DNA of 64,000 nucleotides from Campylobacter concisus (GCF_002913225.1 NZ_PPAW01000040.1:1-64000), one strand, 5' to 3'; shown: positions 16,290-25,426, counted from the first letter of the stretch. Program-made: numbers and translations. The notes: generated by a model not told the origin, from the letters alone.

Positions 16290-17864
16290 ATGTCAAAGGA
16301 AATAGGTGTAGTAAAAAATGTAACGCAAGGAAGCGTAAAAGCTGTAAGTCTAACAGGCGAAAGCAGAGAATTAAAAGTAGGTGACATAGTATATCAAGGA
16401 GAAAAGATAGTCACTGAATCAACTGACGCAAAAGTAGTAATAGCAAAAGCAGATGGAAAAGAGATAAGCCTAATAGGTAAAGACTCAATAAATTTAGACC
16501 AAAGTGTTGGCGAAAATTCTCAAACAACAGCAGACATAACTTCACTTCAAAAAGCGATCTTAAGTGGTGAAGGTCTAGCTGGTTTAGAAGAGACTGCAGC
16601 TGGTGGAAATCAAGCTGGTGGAAACGCTGGAGGTGACGGCGTAAGTCTTGGTGCTGCTAGCTTTGCACAGGGTGGTCACTACTCAAATATAAATGCGAAT
16701 TTTAACAACCTCTCATCTCAAGCAAGCGCAAATGCCCCAGTTCAAACAGGTGTAGGTGGTGCAGTTACACTTGACAACCTTGCAGCTGCTATTGACGCGA
16801 TATATCCAACTAGCAATGTTCCAACTCCAGCAATCACAACAATAATAGATGGCAAGTATGGTGGTAAAAGGAATGCTGATGTAATAGATGATCTATCAAA
16901 TGATAATAGACCATTTATCAAAGGAACAGCAGAGGCTGGATCAATAGTTGAAATCTATGACAATGGTAATAAGATAGATGAAACAAGAGCCTATGATAAT
17001 GGCACTTGGGAGTATGTGGTGCAAAATGACCTTCCTGATGGAAAGCATACTATCACAACTGTGGCTGTTGTTGATGGCGAGAGAAGCCTTAGCAGCAAAG
17101 GGGCTGAGGTTACTATTGATGCAACTAATCCAACAGTAGAGTGGACAGATTTACCACATAACATTATAAGAAAAAATGTAATTTCTATGAGCGATAGTGA
17201 TCCTGAACCATCAATGAGTGGTAAGACTGAACCAAATTCTGAAATAAATGTAAAAATAGGCAAAATAGAAGATAGTGGAACGCATACAGTTTTTGAAGGC
17301 AAGGTAAAAGCTGACGATAATGGTAACTTTACAGTAGATAAATCTACAATGGGTGATGGCTTCCCAGAGCACTTTACACCTGGCGAATACTCTTTCACAA
17401 CACAGGTATTTGATCCTGCTGGTAATGAAAGTTTTACAAAATTACCTAAAAACTATACACCAAAAAATGGTGCATTCTCAATAGAGCGCATATATGATGA
17501 TGAATTTAGTGATCTAACAGAAGTGCAAGGCGATTATAGTCCTGTTTATAGACCTGTTGAGGGGGATAGAAAGCCAACATTTGAGGGTACAGCAGAAGCA
17601 AATGCTGAGATAACATTACTTGTTAAGCATCATGGTTATGATTTTAATACAGAAACGAGAACTCCAGTTGAGATACAAGATATTTTAACAACAAGAGCTG
17701 ATGAGAATGGCAAATGGAGCGTAGAGGCAAAAGTTGATTATAAAGACTCTATGCTTGACTACCACACAGTTGAGGCAAAAGCTACCAACCCATCAGGTGA
17801 GACACTTGATCTTACGCCGACTACATTCTTTATGCCAACAACTGCACCAGAAGATCACCTATAA
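16290..17864 (+). CDS. LapA-type adhesin N-terminal retention module with Ig-like repeats, C-terminally short
   Basis: A 524-residue acidic protein without Cys or a Sec signal. Residues 1-90 match the retention module of type-I-secreted giant adhesins (GVVKNVTQGSVKAV, DIVYQGEKIVTES, KADGKEISLIG); residues 100-180 are a Gly/Ala/Asn-rich linker. Three bacterial Ig-like domains follow (about 190-285, 300-380, 425-515) with repeated themes such as KGTAEAGSIVEIYDNG and FEGTAEANAEITLLV. Family members are thousands of residues long and end in RTX/secretion signals; here the ORF ends after the third domain and a hairpin follows, with no secretion genes near. It is probably a truncated remnant, but the frame is intact and it starts behind a GGGAG site. 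Confidence 0.7.
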   Translation: MSKEIGVVKNVTQGSVKAVSLTGESRELKVGDIVYQGEKIVTESTDAKVVIAKADGKEISLIGKDSINLDQSVGENSQTTADITSLQKAILSGEGLAGLEETAAGGNQAGGNAGGDGVSLGAASFAQGGHYSNINANFNNLSSQASANAPVQTGVGGAVTLDNLAAAIDAIYPTSNVPTPAITTIIDGKYGGKRNADVIDDLSNDNRPFIKGTAEAGSIVEIYDNGNKIDETRAYDNGTWEYVVQNDLPDGKHTITTVAVVDGERSLSSKGAEVTIDATNPTVEWTDLPHNIIRKNVISMSDSDPEPSMSGKTEPNSEINVKIGKIEDSGTHTVFEGKVKADDNGNFTVDKSTMGDGFPEHFTPGEYSFTTQVFDPAGNESFTKLPKNYTPKNGAFSIERIYDDEFSDLTEVQGDYSPVYRPVEGDRKPTFEGTAEANAEITLLVKHHGYDFNTETRTPVEIQDILTTRADENGKWSVEAKVDYKDSMLDYHTVEAKATNPSGETLDLTPTTFFMPTTAPEDHL

Positions 17865-17872
17865 TCAATTAT

Positions 17873-17900
17873 GCGAAGAGTTTTTCTCTTCGCTATTTCT
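17873..17900 (+). terminator. Terminator after the adhesin-like gene
   Basis: GCGAAGAG / CTCTTCGC, an 8-bp perfect stem around TTTTT, directly after the adhesin stop and followed by TATTTCTTATT. Confidence 0.75.
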
Positions 17901-17942
17901 TATTATTTAAAAAATTATTATTTGACACAAATTTAGATTTAT

Positions 17943-18045
17943 ACAAGTGGCGAAAAACCAGTAAAAGTAAGCTTAGATGAGCTATGAGTTAGAGTTCTTG
18001 CCAAGTGCTTTAAAGGAGTGGCAAAAGCTTGACAAAAAATTTTAA
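17943..18045 (+). pseudogene. Relic of a RelB/RelE-type toxin-antitoxin pair
   Basis: Two overlapping fragments remain: the antitoxin end TSGEKPVKVSLDEL followed by a stop, and in another frame the toxin start YELEFLPSALKEWQKLDKKF followed by a stop (18043-18045). This is how RelB antitoxins end and RelE toxins begin, with the usual gene overlap, but the toxin ATG is out of frame with its text and everything after about 20 residues is missing. The remainder to 18508 is AT-rich and holds nothing I can support. Confidence 0.65.
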
Positions 18046-18562
18046 AATATTTACTATTCAAATTTACAACTACGTCGCAAATCCAAAAAATTTAAAAACT
18101 ATTTCCTATTAATTTTTTATCATAAATAACATGATCTCTTTCTTTGCCTATTTAAGATACTTTATAGCTACTTTATCACAATTGCGATCAGTTAGCTCTA
18201 GTAGTATCTATATTGCTGTTTTATTTAGATCTATGATGATAGTGTTATAGAGATGGTTGGGGAGAGGAAAGAAGGAGAAAGAGTCAATCCTTAAAAACAT
18301 AATCCACTTTTTAGCCTGAGATTCTCGCAATTAAATTAATTGCTTTTCAAAAATTTAATTAGAAATTTACCTATTATATAAGTTCTTTTGTCGCCAGTTA
18401 TACTAAAAAGAGAAGCTAATGCTATAAAGTAGTCACTGACATAATCCCTCCACATTATTTAGTTTCTATAAAATTATCTTTTATGTCTTATAAACTTAAG
18501 CCAACACTTTGTTTAACAAATTTATAATAAGCGTTTTTTATCTTAATCTCAAAGGAATAAAC
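18046..18562. other. Gene-free AT-rich interval
   Basis: About 500 nt between the relBE relic and the next gene. Stops are frequent in all frames and no RNA gene or repeat is recognised. It probably represents further decay of mobile DNA. Confidence 0.5.
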
Positions 18563-19327
18563 ATGAAAGGGACTGTATTAGCTCCTGGCATAATATTAAA
18601 TGCTGATGATCAGCGTTTTACTTATCTACAAGAAGATGTAGCTTCGGTGGCAAAAGACGGAGCTGCCATAGTTTTAAAACAAGGCGATGAGGTTGATTTT
18701 ATCGCAGATGGACAAACTGCAAAACAAATCTATCTCACAAAAGCAAAATCCATGAATCTAAATTTAGATAACATAAATTTTGATATTAAAAGCAATGATT
18801 TATCTGCTATTAGAATACTAGGATTAGCAGGTTCTGCATTGCCTATTTTGGGTATTATCCCATTCATCGGATTTATCTTTTTTATCGCTGGATTTTTATG
18901 TATGTTGTTTGCCATATTTAAGCTATCAGATAAAGTCGGTAGTCCTACACTAAAGAAAAACTATATCTTATATCTAGTTGTCGCGGTAGCATCGACTATC
19001 CTGATCTCGGTCGGTGCAGCAATTGGAGCATTAGGCTTTGCTGGTATGGGTTCTGGCTATGCGAATGCTGGTGGAACAGGTTCTATTTTTGGTATCATTT
19101 TAGGATTGGCGGGCATTGTAGGTATGGTTTATGCATTTTTCAAAGAATTTCAAGTCTATAACGAGCTTTCAAACATATCTGGCGATAAATTTTTCCTCTA
19201 CTATTTTATAGGTTCGGTTGTTGGAACTATTACTTTATTTATAATCATTGGTTACATCTTGTTGATTGTGGCATTTGTTTTACAAATTGTCGCATGGTAT
19301 AGATTACAAGAGATCAAAACAGCTTAA
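18563..19327 (+). CDS. Membrane protein with N-terminal OB-like domain and DUF996-like membrane region
   Basis: The frame is open from 18509, but the ATG at 18563 follows a clear AAAGGAATAAAC site and starts the recognisable domain, giving 254 residues. Residues 1-60 (MKGTVLAPGIILNADDQRF...QGDEVDFIADGQTAKQIYL) look like the small cold-shock/OB-like domain that precedes membrane domains in several uncharacterised bacterial proteins. The remainder has about five hydrophobic segments with the Gly-rich spacing of DUF996 proteins. Function unknown. It stands alone between mobile-element relics, with a good terminator behind it. Confidence 0.6.
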   Translation: MKGTVLAPGIILNADDQRFTYLQEDVASVAKDGAAIVLKQGDEVDFIADGQTAKQIYLTKAKSMNLNLDNINFDIKSNDLSAIRILGLAGSALPILGIIPFIGFIFFIAGFLCMLFAIFKLSDKVGSPTLKKNYILYLVVAVASTILISVGAAIGALGFAGMGSGYANAGGTGSIFGIILGLAGIVGMVYAFFKEFQVYNELSNISGDKFFLYYFIGSVVGTITLFIIIGYILLIVAFVLQIVAWYRLQEIKTA

Positions 19328-19337
19328 ACTTCAATCA

Positions 19338-19375
19338 TAAATCGGAGAGGAATTTCTTACTCCGATTTTCTTTCT
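19338..19375 (+). terminator. Terminator after the OB/membrane protein gene
   Basis: AAATCGGAG pairs with CTCCGATTT across a 12-nt loop, followed by a T-rich run (TTTCTTTCTTT). Confidence 0.8.
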
Positions 19376-19403
19376 TTATATAACACAAAACTCGTATTTA
19401 ATA

Positions 19404-19804
19404 GATATTAGTAAAACTAACACTAAGGATTGTGCCTATCCACTCTAAGCTAAATAGCATTGGGCTGTTTGAGTTTATAGAGAGTAAAAAGAAGCTAGCT
19501 AGGAAATGTGGCAAAGCAGTTAGGTTATTTAACTGTGACAATAAAGACTTCTCTGAGTATTTTAGAAAAAGATCAATACTAAAGTTATAAAAGATGGTGA
19601 TAAAACAAGAACATTTCACTCATTTAGACACACTTTCATAAACAAGCTCATCCAAAGTGGCCAAAGAGTTGAGCATATAGCTGCTCTTGTGGGACATGAA
19701 CAACAATACAAGATCACCATGAATACTTATGGAGAGCCAGTAACTCCTAAAATTCTAAAGGATCTAGTCGAGGAGGTAAATTTTTATCAAGGAGGGGAAG
19801 CGTG
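19404..19804 (+). pseudogene. Tyrosine-recombinase (phage-type integrase) C-terminal relic
   Basis: Two open segments in different frames give the C-terminal half of a tyrosine integrase: VPIHSKLNSIGLFEFIESKK...SEYFRKRSIL, and then VIKDGDKTRTFHSFRHTFINKL...EHIAALVGHEQ...MNTYGEP to the stop near 19804. The HSFRH box, the LVGHE box and the following Tyr are the catalytic motifs of the family. The N-terminal half is missing and a frameshift separates the parts, so it should be inactive. Its end overlaps the start of the relaxase gene, which suggests that the two moved together. Confidence 0.8.
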
Positions 19805-21361
19805 AGTACTCCTAAAGTTGATGAGCCTAGTCTAAACCTTTGTGTTAGAAGTGAATTCTTAACATCCAAAAAGGCCATTATAAGATATGAACATAATACA
19901 AGAGAGGCCAAACATGCTAGCAAGATAGGATATCTTAGGGGCAAGAGTACGCACAATAGATATATAGTCCTAAGCGAATATAATAATAATGGAAATATGC
20001 GGGAGATTAATAGCTCCGATAAAAACTTTAACGACAAGAAGTATATAAGGTCACTTATAATGCAATATTATAAGATGATGAAAGATGATTATGAATCCCA
20101 AACAAAAACATATAAAAATGGCAATGTTGTTAAAAATCATTGGCGAGATAATATGGTCGGTTTTTCTGAGGTGGTCATAAGCTTTGGCACTGAGCGTGAT
20201 AAAGAGCCAAAAGAGGGGCTAAATTCTACTGAAGTAAATTTTATAAATGCAAAAGTTTCGCTAGATAGAGTACAAAGATTTGCAAATTTATACTGTGCGA
20301 AATACAATGTAAAGTGCCTGCTTATAGCTGAGCATAATGACGAGAAGACTAGGCATTACCAGCTTATTTTTACAAACTACCTATTTGAGGAGCATAAAAA
20401 TATTAGATTTGATGGTAAAGGAAAGACTAGCGCCTTTGGTAGAGGGCTACAAGAAATGGGTGCAGAAGCATTTGATGGTATTGCAAATCGTGGGCTAAAG
20501 GGCAGTAAGCTTAGACATAAAAATTTAAAGCAAATGCACCAAACAGAAAGAGAGTATAAGAGTGAAAAGGAGTTAAGAAATAGCATTAGAAAGCTTATAG
20601 ATAAAGAAATAATAGATCATGCAGAAATAGTAAACAAATTCTTTGGTGACAAAATTGATTATTTTAAGTTAAAAGTTGACAGCAAAAAGGCTTTATTAGA
20701 TGCTCTTACAAATTTAGTCCTAGAACAAGCAAGAGAAAAGATAAAAATAGTTACTAATGCCGAGTTAAAACAAAACATCGAAGTGCTAAAAGAACAACTG
20801 CTAGACAAGGGTGAAGTATTGGTAAGAAATAGAGTGTTAGGGCAGTTAAATGAAGATCTGATGCAGGAAAATGAAAAACTAAAAGAGACTAATGCAACTC
20901 TAAATAATCAATATGAGGCTATAAGAGACAAAACCTTGCAAATAAATAATCTTTCATCCAAGCTAAATCAAAAAGAAAATGAAAACAAAAAGCTGCAGGA
21001 TGAATTAAAAAGCCTCAAAGCCGATAAAGACCAAATAGATGCTCTAAAACAAAAATCTAATCAAAGTGATATATTACAAGGTAAGCTTCATGAGGCTAAT
21101 AAAAAAATAGAGAGTGTAGAAATGACAAATCAAATCTTATTACAAAGAAAAAGTGAATTGGAAATGTCGCTAAGCAATGAAGAGATCTTAAGGGAAGACA
21201 ATAATACAAAACAAAAAGAAATTGCTGAACTACAAGTCTCAATAAAAGACAAAGATCAAAAGATATCTGAGCTTGAAAACAAAATTACCCAAAAAGATAG
21301 CAAAATAGATGCCCTAGAAGACAAGATGACTATCTTAGAGAGCTTTAAAACGAAAGCTTAA
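19802..21361 (+). CDS. MobV-like relaxase/mobilisation protein with long C-terminal coiled coil
   Basis: A 519-residue protein. The N-terminal 200 residues resemble MobV/Pre relaxases, ending in the histidine motif HNDEKTRHYQ (His178, His185). The family form is HxDExTPHxH, so the last His is replaced by Gln187 here. Residues from about 310 to 515 are a continuous charged coiled coil (repeats of KDQ, ELENK and similar), common in MobV proteins. A relaxase nicks and leads transfer of a plasmid or mobilisable island. Its start is a GTG at 19802 overlapping the integrase relic. No oriT, replication or mating-pore genes are seen, so it is probably stranded. Function is inferred from the motif only. 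Confidence 0.65.
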   Translation: MSTPKVDEPSLNLCVRSEFLTSKKAIIRYEHNTREAKHASKIGYLRGKSTHNRYIVLSEYNNNGNMREINSSDKNFNDKKYIRSLIMQYYKMMKDDYESQTKTYKNGNVVKNHWRDNMVGFSEVVISFGTERDKEPKEGLNSTEVNFINAKVSLDRVQRFANLYCAKYNVKCLLIAEHNDEKTRHYQLIFTNYLFEEHKNIRFDGKGKTSAFGRGLQEMGAEAFDGIANRGLKGSKLRHKNLKQMHQTEREYKSEKELRNSIRKLIDKEIIDHAEIVNKFFGDKIDYFKLKVDSKKALLDALTNLVLEQAREKIKIVTNAELKQNIEVLKEQLLDKGEVLVRNRVLGQLNEDLMQENEKLKETNATLNNQYEAIRDKTLQINNLSSKLNQKENENKKLQDELKSLKADKDQIDALKQKSNQSDILQGKLHEANKKIESVEMTNQILLQRKSELEMSLSNEEILREDNNTKQKEIAELQVSIKDKDQKISELENKITQKDSKIDALEDKMTILESFKTKA

Positions 21362-21365
21362 TTTC

Positions 21366-21482
21366 ATGTCCAAAATAAGTAGCTTAATACCAAATTTTAG
21401 CAGCTTGCTAGACAATGAGGCACCAGAGATAAAAAATGAGATAAAAGGCAAGATGTATAGTAGAGGTGAGATGGAGATGTAG
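21366..21482 (+). CDS. Possible 38-residue ORF downstream of the relaxase
   Basis: An ATG 5 nt after the relaxase stop opens 38 codons (MSKISSLIPNFSSLL...). No family is recognised and no strong ribosome site is present. It could be the stump of a larger mobile-element gene or chance. Confidence 0.25.
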   Translation: MSKISSLIPNFSSLLDNEAPEIKNEIKGKMYSRGEMEM

Positions 21483-21565
21483 TTAAAGGAGTTTTGGGTG
21501 CTTGGGCGTAAAAATAGTCTAATTTTGAAATTTTTGCTAAAATTTAAAAAAATCAAGGAGGCACA

Positions 21566-22432
21566 ATGAGCAAGATAGATGAAATTTGCAAGTATTTGGA
21601 CGCTAAATTTAGCTCAGACGGCAAGATACAAAGCGATATAAAGGAGCTATTTATCTACCGAGCAAGCGTGCCGACCGAGTTTTTAAGCGGCGTTTACGAG
21701 CCGGCGCTTTGTATGGTTTTTAAAGGCTCAAAACTGGCCAAAGTCGGTAATGATTTTTACGAGTACGATGAGCAACGCTATCTGCTAGCCGCTACGCATA
21801 TCCCCGCCGTTGCAAAGATCAAAGGCTGCCCGTATCTAGCCATAAAGATCAACTTTGAGCTAGAAGATATCTTGGGCGTGATCGAGAGTATAGGCGGCGC
21901 CGAGAGCAAAAAGGGCGAGTTTGCAGGGCTGGCTCTTGGAGCGGTAGATGATGAGCTGCTTGAAGCCGTATTTAAATTTATCCGTTTGCTAGAGCGTCCA
22001 AACGATGCTAAATTTTTAGCAAAGCTCGCGATAAAGGAAATTTTATACATACTCTTAAAGGGCGAAAACGGCGATTTCCTAAGCCAATACGCAATGCTAG
22101 AAACCATAGAAAACCGCGTTACGCGCGCTGCCAAAGAGATAAAATCAAACTACACCGAGGCGATAAATATCGAAAATTTAGCCAAAAAGCTCGGCATCAG
22201 CGCATCGTCGCTCTATCATAACTTCAAGCGTATTACGGCGCTTAGTCCGCTTCAGTTTCAAAAAAAGATCCGTCTCGAAAAGGCAAAAAATCTCTTGATA
22301 AATCAAAATTTAGACGCCGCAGAGGCTGCATTTGCCGTCGGTTACGCGAGCCCGTCGCAGTTTAATAGAGAGTACTCCAAGATGTTTGGCATGCCTCCTA
22401 AGGCGCACGTCTTAGCCATAACGGGCGCTTAA
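21566..22432 (+). CDS. AraC-family transcriptional regulator
   Basis: A 288-residue regulator. The N-terminal half is an AraC_N-type sensing domain (PTEFLSGVYEPALCMVFKGSK...), and the C-terminal 100 residues form the double helix-turn-helix: NIENLAKKLGISASSLYHNFKRIT and LDAAEAAFAVGYASPSQFNREYSKMFG. AraC_N regulators commonly sit beside aldo/keto reductases and oxidoreductases and respond to small electrophiles or alcohols. It is followed 228 nt later by an aldo/keto reductase and a run of hydrolases on the same strand, its likely targets. Codons turn noticeably more GC-rich from here on. An AAGGAGG site precedes the ATG. Confidence 0.93.
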   Translation: MSKIDEICKYLDAKFSSDGKIQSDIKELFIYRASVPTEFLSGVYEPALCMVFKGSKLAKVGNDFYEYDEQRYLLAATHIPAVAKIKGCPYLAIKINFELEDILGVIESIGGAESKKGEFAGLALGAVDDELLEAVFKFIRLLERPNDAKFLAKLAIKEILYILLKGENGDFLSQYAMLETIENRVTRAAKEIKSNYTEAINIENLAKKLGISASSLYHNFKRITALSPLQFQKKIRLEKAKNLLINQNLDAAEAAFAVGYASPSQFNREYSKMFGMPPKAHVLAITGA

Positions 22433-22617
22433 ATTTAGTGCGAGCAGACCTTCTGTCTCTTTCGTTGATTTTATCTTCTAAGCCTCTTTTATCTAAATTT
22501 ACATTTTTGACCCACCATAACTACAAATTTTGATCTAAATTTTGCATTTTTTATAACATTTGCAGAAATAGGCAATGATTTTGTAGGATCGTTCTACCTC
22601 CTTTTTTTAAAAACCGC

Positions 22618-22623
22618 TATAAT
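22618..22623 (+). promoter_or_regulatory. -10 box (TATAAT) before the aldo/keto reductase gene
   Basis: A perfect TATAAT 37 nt before the ATG at 22661 marks the probable promoter of the redox/hydrolase cluster. The 180-nt stretch before it is the likely site for AraC-type control, but no operator repeat was recognised. Confidence 0.6.
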
Positions 22624-22660
22624 CATTTCAGTTTAAAAATAAAAATTGCAGGGAGCAAAA

Positions 22661-23509
22661 ATGCAGTATTTAACCTTAAACGACGGCAACAAAATGCCGA
22701 TTTTAGGCTACGGAGTCTATCAGGTGGAGTCTGCGGAGGCTCAAAGATGTGTTGAGGATGCAATTAGCGTGGGCTACCGCCTCATTGACACTGCGCAGTC
22801 TTATCGCAACGAAGATGGTGTTGGCGCGGCGGTTAAAACGGCGATAGCCGGTGGCGTGAAACGCGAGGAGCTTTTTATCACCACAAAGCTTTGGGTGAGC
22901 GACGTAAGCGAGGATAGAGCGCTAAAAGCCTTTGATGCGTCGATGAAAAAGCTAGGGCTTGATTATCTCGATCTGTATCTCATCCATCAGCCATATAGCG
23001 ACATCTACGGCGCGTGGCGAGCGATGAGTAGGCTTAAAAAAGAGGGTCGCATCCGCTCTATCGGCGTTAGCAACTTCTACGCCGATCGGATCGTCGATCT
23101 GTGCGAAAACAGCGGCGTCATCCCTGCGGTAAATCAGCTTGAGTGTCATCCATTTTTTCAGCGTGAAGCGTTAAAGCGCGTGCTTGATGGCTACGGCATA
23201 GCGTTTGAGTCGTGGGCTAGCTTCGCCGAGGGTAAAAACGATATATTTAAAAACGCCGTACTAAGCGGTATCGGTGAAAAATACGGCAAAAGTTCGGCTC
23301 AAGTTATTTTGCGCTGGTTAATTCAGCGCGGCATCGTCGTCATTCCAAAAAGCGTTAAAATCGAGCGAATGAAGCAAAATTTCGACATTTTTGATTTTAC
23401 GCTTGCGCCTGATGATATGGCTGCTATCGCTGCGCTGGATACAGGCAAGACGCTATTTTTCGATCACCGCGACCCGCAATGGGTCAAAAGACTAAATAAC
23501 TATAAATAA
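22661..23509 (+). CDS. Aldo/keto reductase
   Basis: The ATG at 22661 (behind GGGAGC) gives 282 residues; an upstream in-frame TTG at 22646 is less likely. It is an NADPH-dependent reductase of small aldehydes and ketones. The catalytic tetrad is in place: Asp43 and Tyr48 (DTAQSYRNE), Lys76 (TTKLWV) and His109 (YLIHQPYSD), and the cofactor loop IPKSVKIERMKQNF is near the C-terminus. First enzyme gene after the AraC regulator, followed 10 nt later by the next gene. Confidence 0.93.
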   Translation: MQYLTLNDGNKMPILGYGVYQVESAEAQRCVEDAISVGYRLIDTAQSYRNEDGVGAAVKTAIAGGVKREELFITTKLWVSDVSEDRALKAFDASMKKLGLDYLDLYLIHQPYSDIYGAWRAMSRLKKEGRIRSIGVSNFYADRIVDLCENSGVIPAVNQLECHPFFQREALKRVLDGYGIAFESWASFAEGKNDIFKNAVLSGIGEKYGKSSAQVILRWLIQRGIVVIPKSVKIERMKQNFDIFDFTLAPDDMAAIAALDTGKTLFFDHRDPQWVKRLNNYK

Positions 23510-23519
23510 GGAGCAAGCG

Positions 23520-24641
23520 ATGAAAAAACGCGATTTTATGAAAATTTCAGTAGAAGGAGCAGTAGCTATGAGCAGTTTAAACGCAAAAGAAAACAATGCT
23601 GGCGAGAGGGTAGAAAAACTCAAAGTCCCATTCGCCAACCCGAGCAAAGAGGCTGCCGCAAATGCGGCTAAAAATCCGTTCGGCCTGGTTTACGGCGACG
23701 CGATAAGCAAAAACGAGGAGGGCAAGGTAAATTTGACGCCGGTAAGTTATAAATCTCGCGGCTTAGATATCGCGGCCAACGTCTATACGCCCGCAAATTT
23801 TGATCCTAACAAGAGTTACGCGGCCATCGTCGTGGCGCATCCAAACGGCGGTGTGAAGGAGCAGGTAGCGGGTCTTTATGCGCAGCGCCTAGCGGAGCTT
23901 GGCTACGTCGCGATCGCCTTTGACGCGGCTTATCAGGGCGCTAGCGGGGGCATGCCGCGCAACGTCGATACGCCTGCAAACAGGATCGAGGATATCCGCG
24001 TGGCAGCCGATTTTTTGCTTAAATTTAAAGGCGTAGATCGCGACCGTATCGGAGTGCTAGGCATCTGCGGAGGCGGCGGATATACGCTAAAAGCCGCGCA
24101 GACTGATAAAATTTTCAAAGCCGTGGCGACGCTAAGTGCTTTTGATAGCGGACTAGCTAGGCGAAACGGCTTTTTGGATGCGCAAATTTCGACTATCCAG
24201 CAACGACTAAAAGACGCTAGCGACGCACGCGCCAAAGAGGTGCTAACGGGCGAGGTTGAATACGTGCCGGATCCAAATTTAACCGACGAGGAGATAGCCA
24301 AAATCACCAACGATCTTTACCGCGAGGGGCTAAAATACTACCACCGCACGCACGCGCATCCAAACTCCACCTTCGCCTACACCAAAAGTAGTCTGCTAGA
24401 TCTCATGAACTTCGACGCTGCGAGCAATATGGATCTAATCAATCAGCCGCTTTTGATGATGGTAGGCTCCAAAGCCGACAGCGCCTATATGAGCGAGCGA
24501 GCTTTCGCGGGCGCTAGCGGTACGCAGAAGAAGGAGTACTTTAAGATAGACGGAGCGCTACATATTGACACTTACTATAAGCCAGAATATGTGGACGTCG
24601 TGATGAAAAAGCTAGCCCAGTTTTACGGAGAAAATTTGTAA
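23520..24641 (+). CDS. Exported alpha/beta hydrolase of dienelactone-hydrolase type
   Basis: A 373-residue protein with an N-terminal KKRDFMKISVEGAVA stretch resembling a degenerate Tat signal (normally RRxFLK). The hydrolase domain (about 80-370) has the HPNGG oxyanion-region motif and a nucleophile elbow GICGGG with Cys183 in place of Ser, as in dienelactone hydrolase, plus a late Asp (MMVGSKADS) and the final His (GALHIDTY). The large insertion at about 200-290 is typical of these bacterial relatives. Substrate unknown. Part of the AraC-linked cluster. Confidence 0.75.
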   Translation: MKKRDFMKISVEGAVAMSSLNAKENNAGERVEKLKVPFANPSKEAAANAAKNPFGLVYGDAISKNEEGKVNLTPVSYKSRGLDIAANVYTPANFDPNKSYAAIVVAHPNGGVKEQVAGLYAQRLAELGYVAIAFDAAYQGASGGMPRNVDTPANRIEDIRVAADFLLKFKGVDRDRIGVLGICGGGGYTLKAAQTDKIFKAVATLSAFDSGLARRNGFLDAQISTIQQRLKDASDARAKEVLTGEVEYVPDPNLTDEEIAKITNDLYREGLKYYHRTHAHPNSTFAYTKSSLLDLMNFDAASNMDLINQPLLMMVGSKADSAYMSERAFAGASGTQKKEYFKIDGALHIDTYYKPEYVDVVMKKLAQFYGENL

Positions 24642-24735
24642 AAACGAATAAAACAAATGGTATGCGGTAAAAATTTTTAGAATTGTTTTAGCTATTTTAT
24701 TCGCTTTAAATTTAAGCTCGGCAAAGGAGCAAGCG

Positions 24736-25401
24736 ATGATAAATTTTAACGAGCTTCCGCACGCGGCAAAGCTTAGCGGGGTGCTTAGCAACAAACAGCT
24801 AGCGCTCGTTAGCTTGGCTGCTTATGCGGCGGCTGGCGATGCGGACAAACTAAAAGTCGCGCTGCAAAATGCCCTAAAGGCGGGACTTAGCGTGAGCCAG
24901 ATCAAAGAGGCGCTGTCGCATCAAAGCGCCTACATCGGCTTTCCGATGGGTTTAAACGGGCTGATCGTTTTTAATAATCTCATAAAAGAGCGCGAGGCGG
25001 CGGGCATCAAAGACGAGGCCGGCAAGGACGCGACGCCTACGCCGGCGGATACCGACTTTTACGAGCGAGGCAAACAGACTTTGATGTATCTAACGGGTAG
25101 AGACGTAGCCTCCGTAAATGCCGTATTTTTCGAGGCTCCCGCAGCCGATTACGGGCTTAAAGCCTATCTTTTCGGCTATCTTTTTAGCAGAGACATCATC
25201 GACTTCGTCGAGCGCGAGATCGTCACGGCCTCCACGCTAGTAGCGCTAAATAACGTAAATATGCAGCTAAAATCGCATCTTGGAATATTAAAAAATTTAG
25301 GCGTCACGGGCGAGCAGTTCGAGAGGATTTTTAAAATTTTAGGTGAATGCGTAGGCGAAGTAAAATCGCAAAACGCAAGAGATGCCCTAAAAAGTCTTTA
25401 G
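24736..25401 (+). CDS. Carboxymuconolactone-decarboxylase-like (AhpD-fold) protein
   Basis: A 221-residue helical protein with two tandem AhpD-like segments (about 10-85 and 120-210), each with an ALVSLAAYAAAGD-like start; the first has the typical KEALSHQSAYIGFPMGLNG end. The CxxC of peroxidase-active AhpD proteins is missing, so a decarboxylase-like or scaffold role is more likely than peroxidase activity. Members commonly accompany aldo/keto reductases, flavodoxins and cupins in AraC-controlled clusters, as here. It starts behind an AAAGGAG site. Confidence 0.8.
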   Translation: MINFNELPHAAKLSGVLSNKQLALVSLAAYAAAGDADKLKVALQNALKAGLSVSQIKEALSHQSAYIGFPMGLNGLIVFNNLIKEREAAGIKDEAGKDATPTPADTDFYERGKQTLMYLTGRDVASVNAVFFEAPAADYGLKAYLFGYLFSRDIIDFVEREIVTASTLVALNNVNMQLKSHLGILKNLGVTGEQFERIFKILGECVGEVKSQNARDALKSL

Positions 25402-25426
25402 CGGTTTTTGGTTATAGAGGTCAAAT

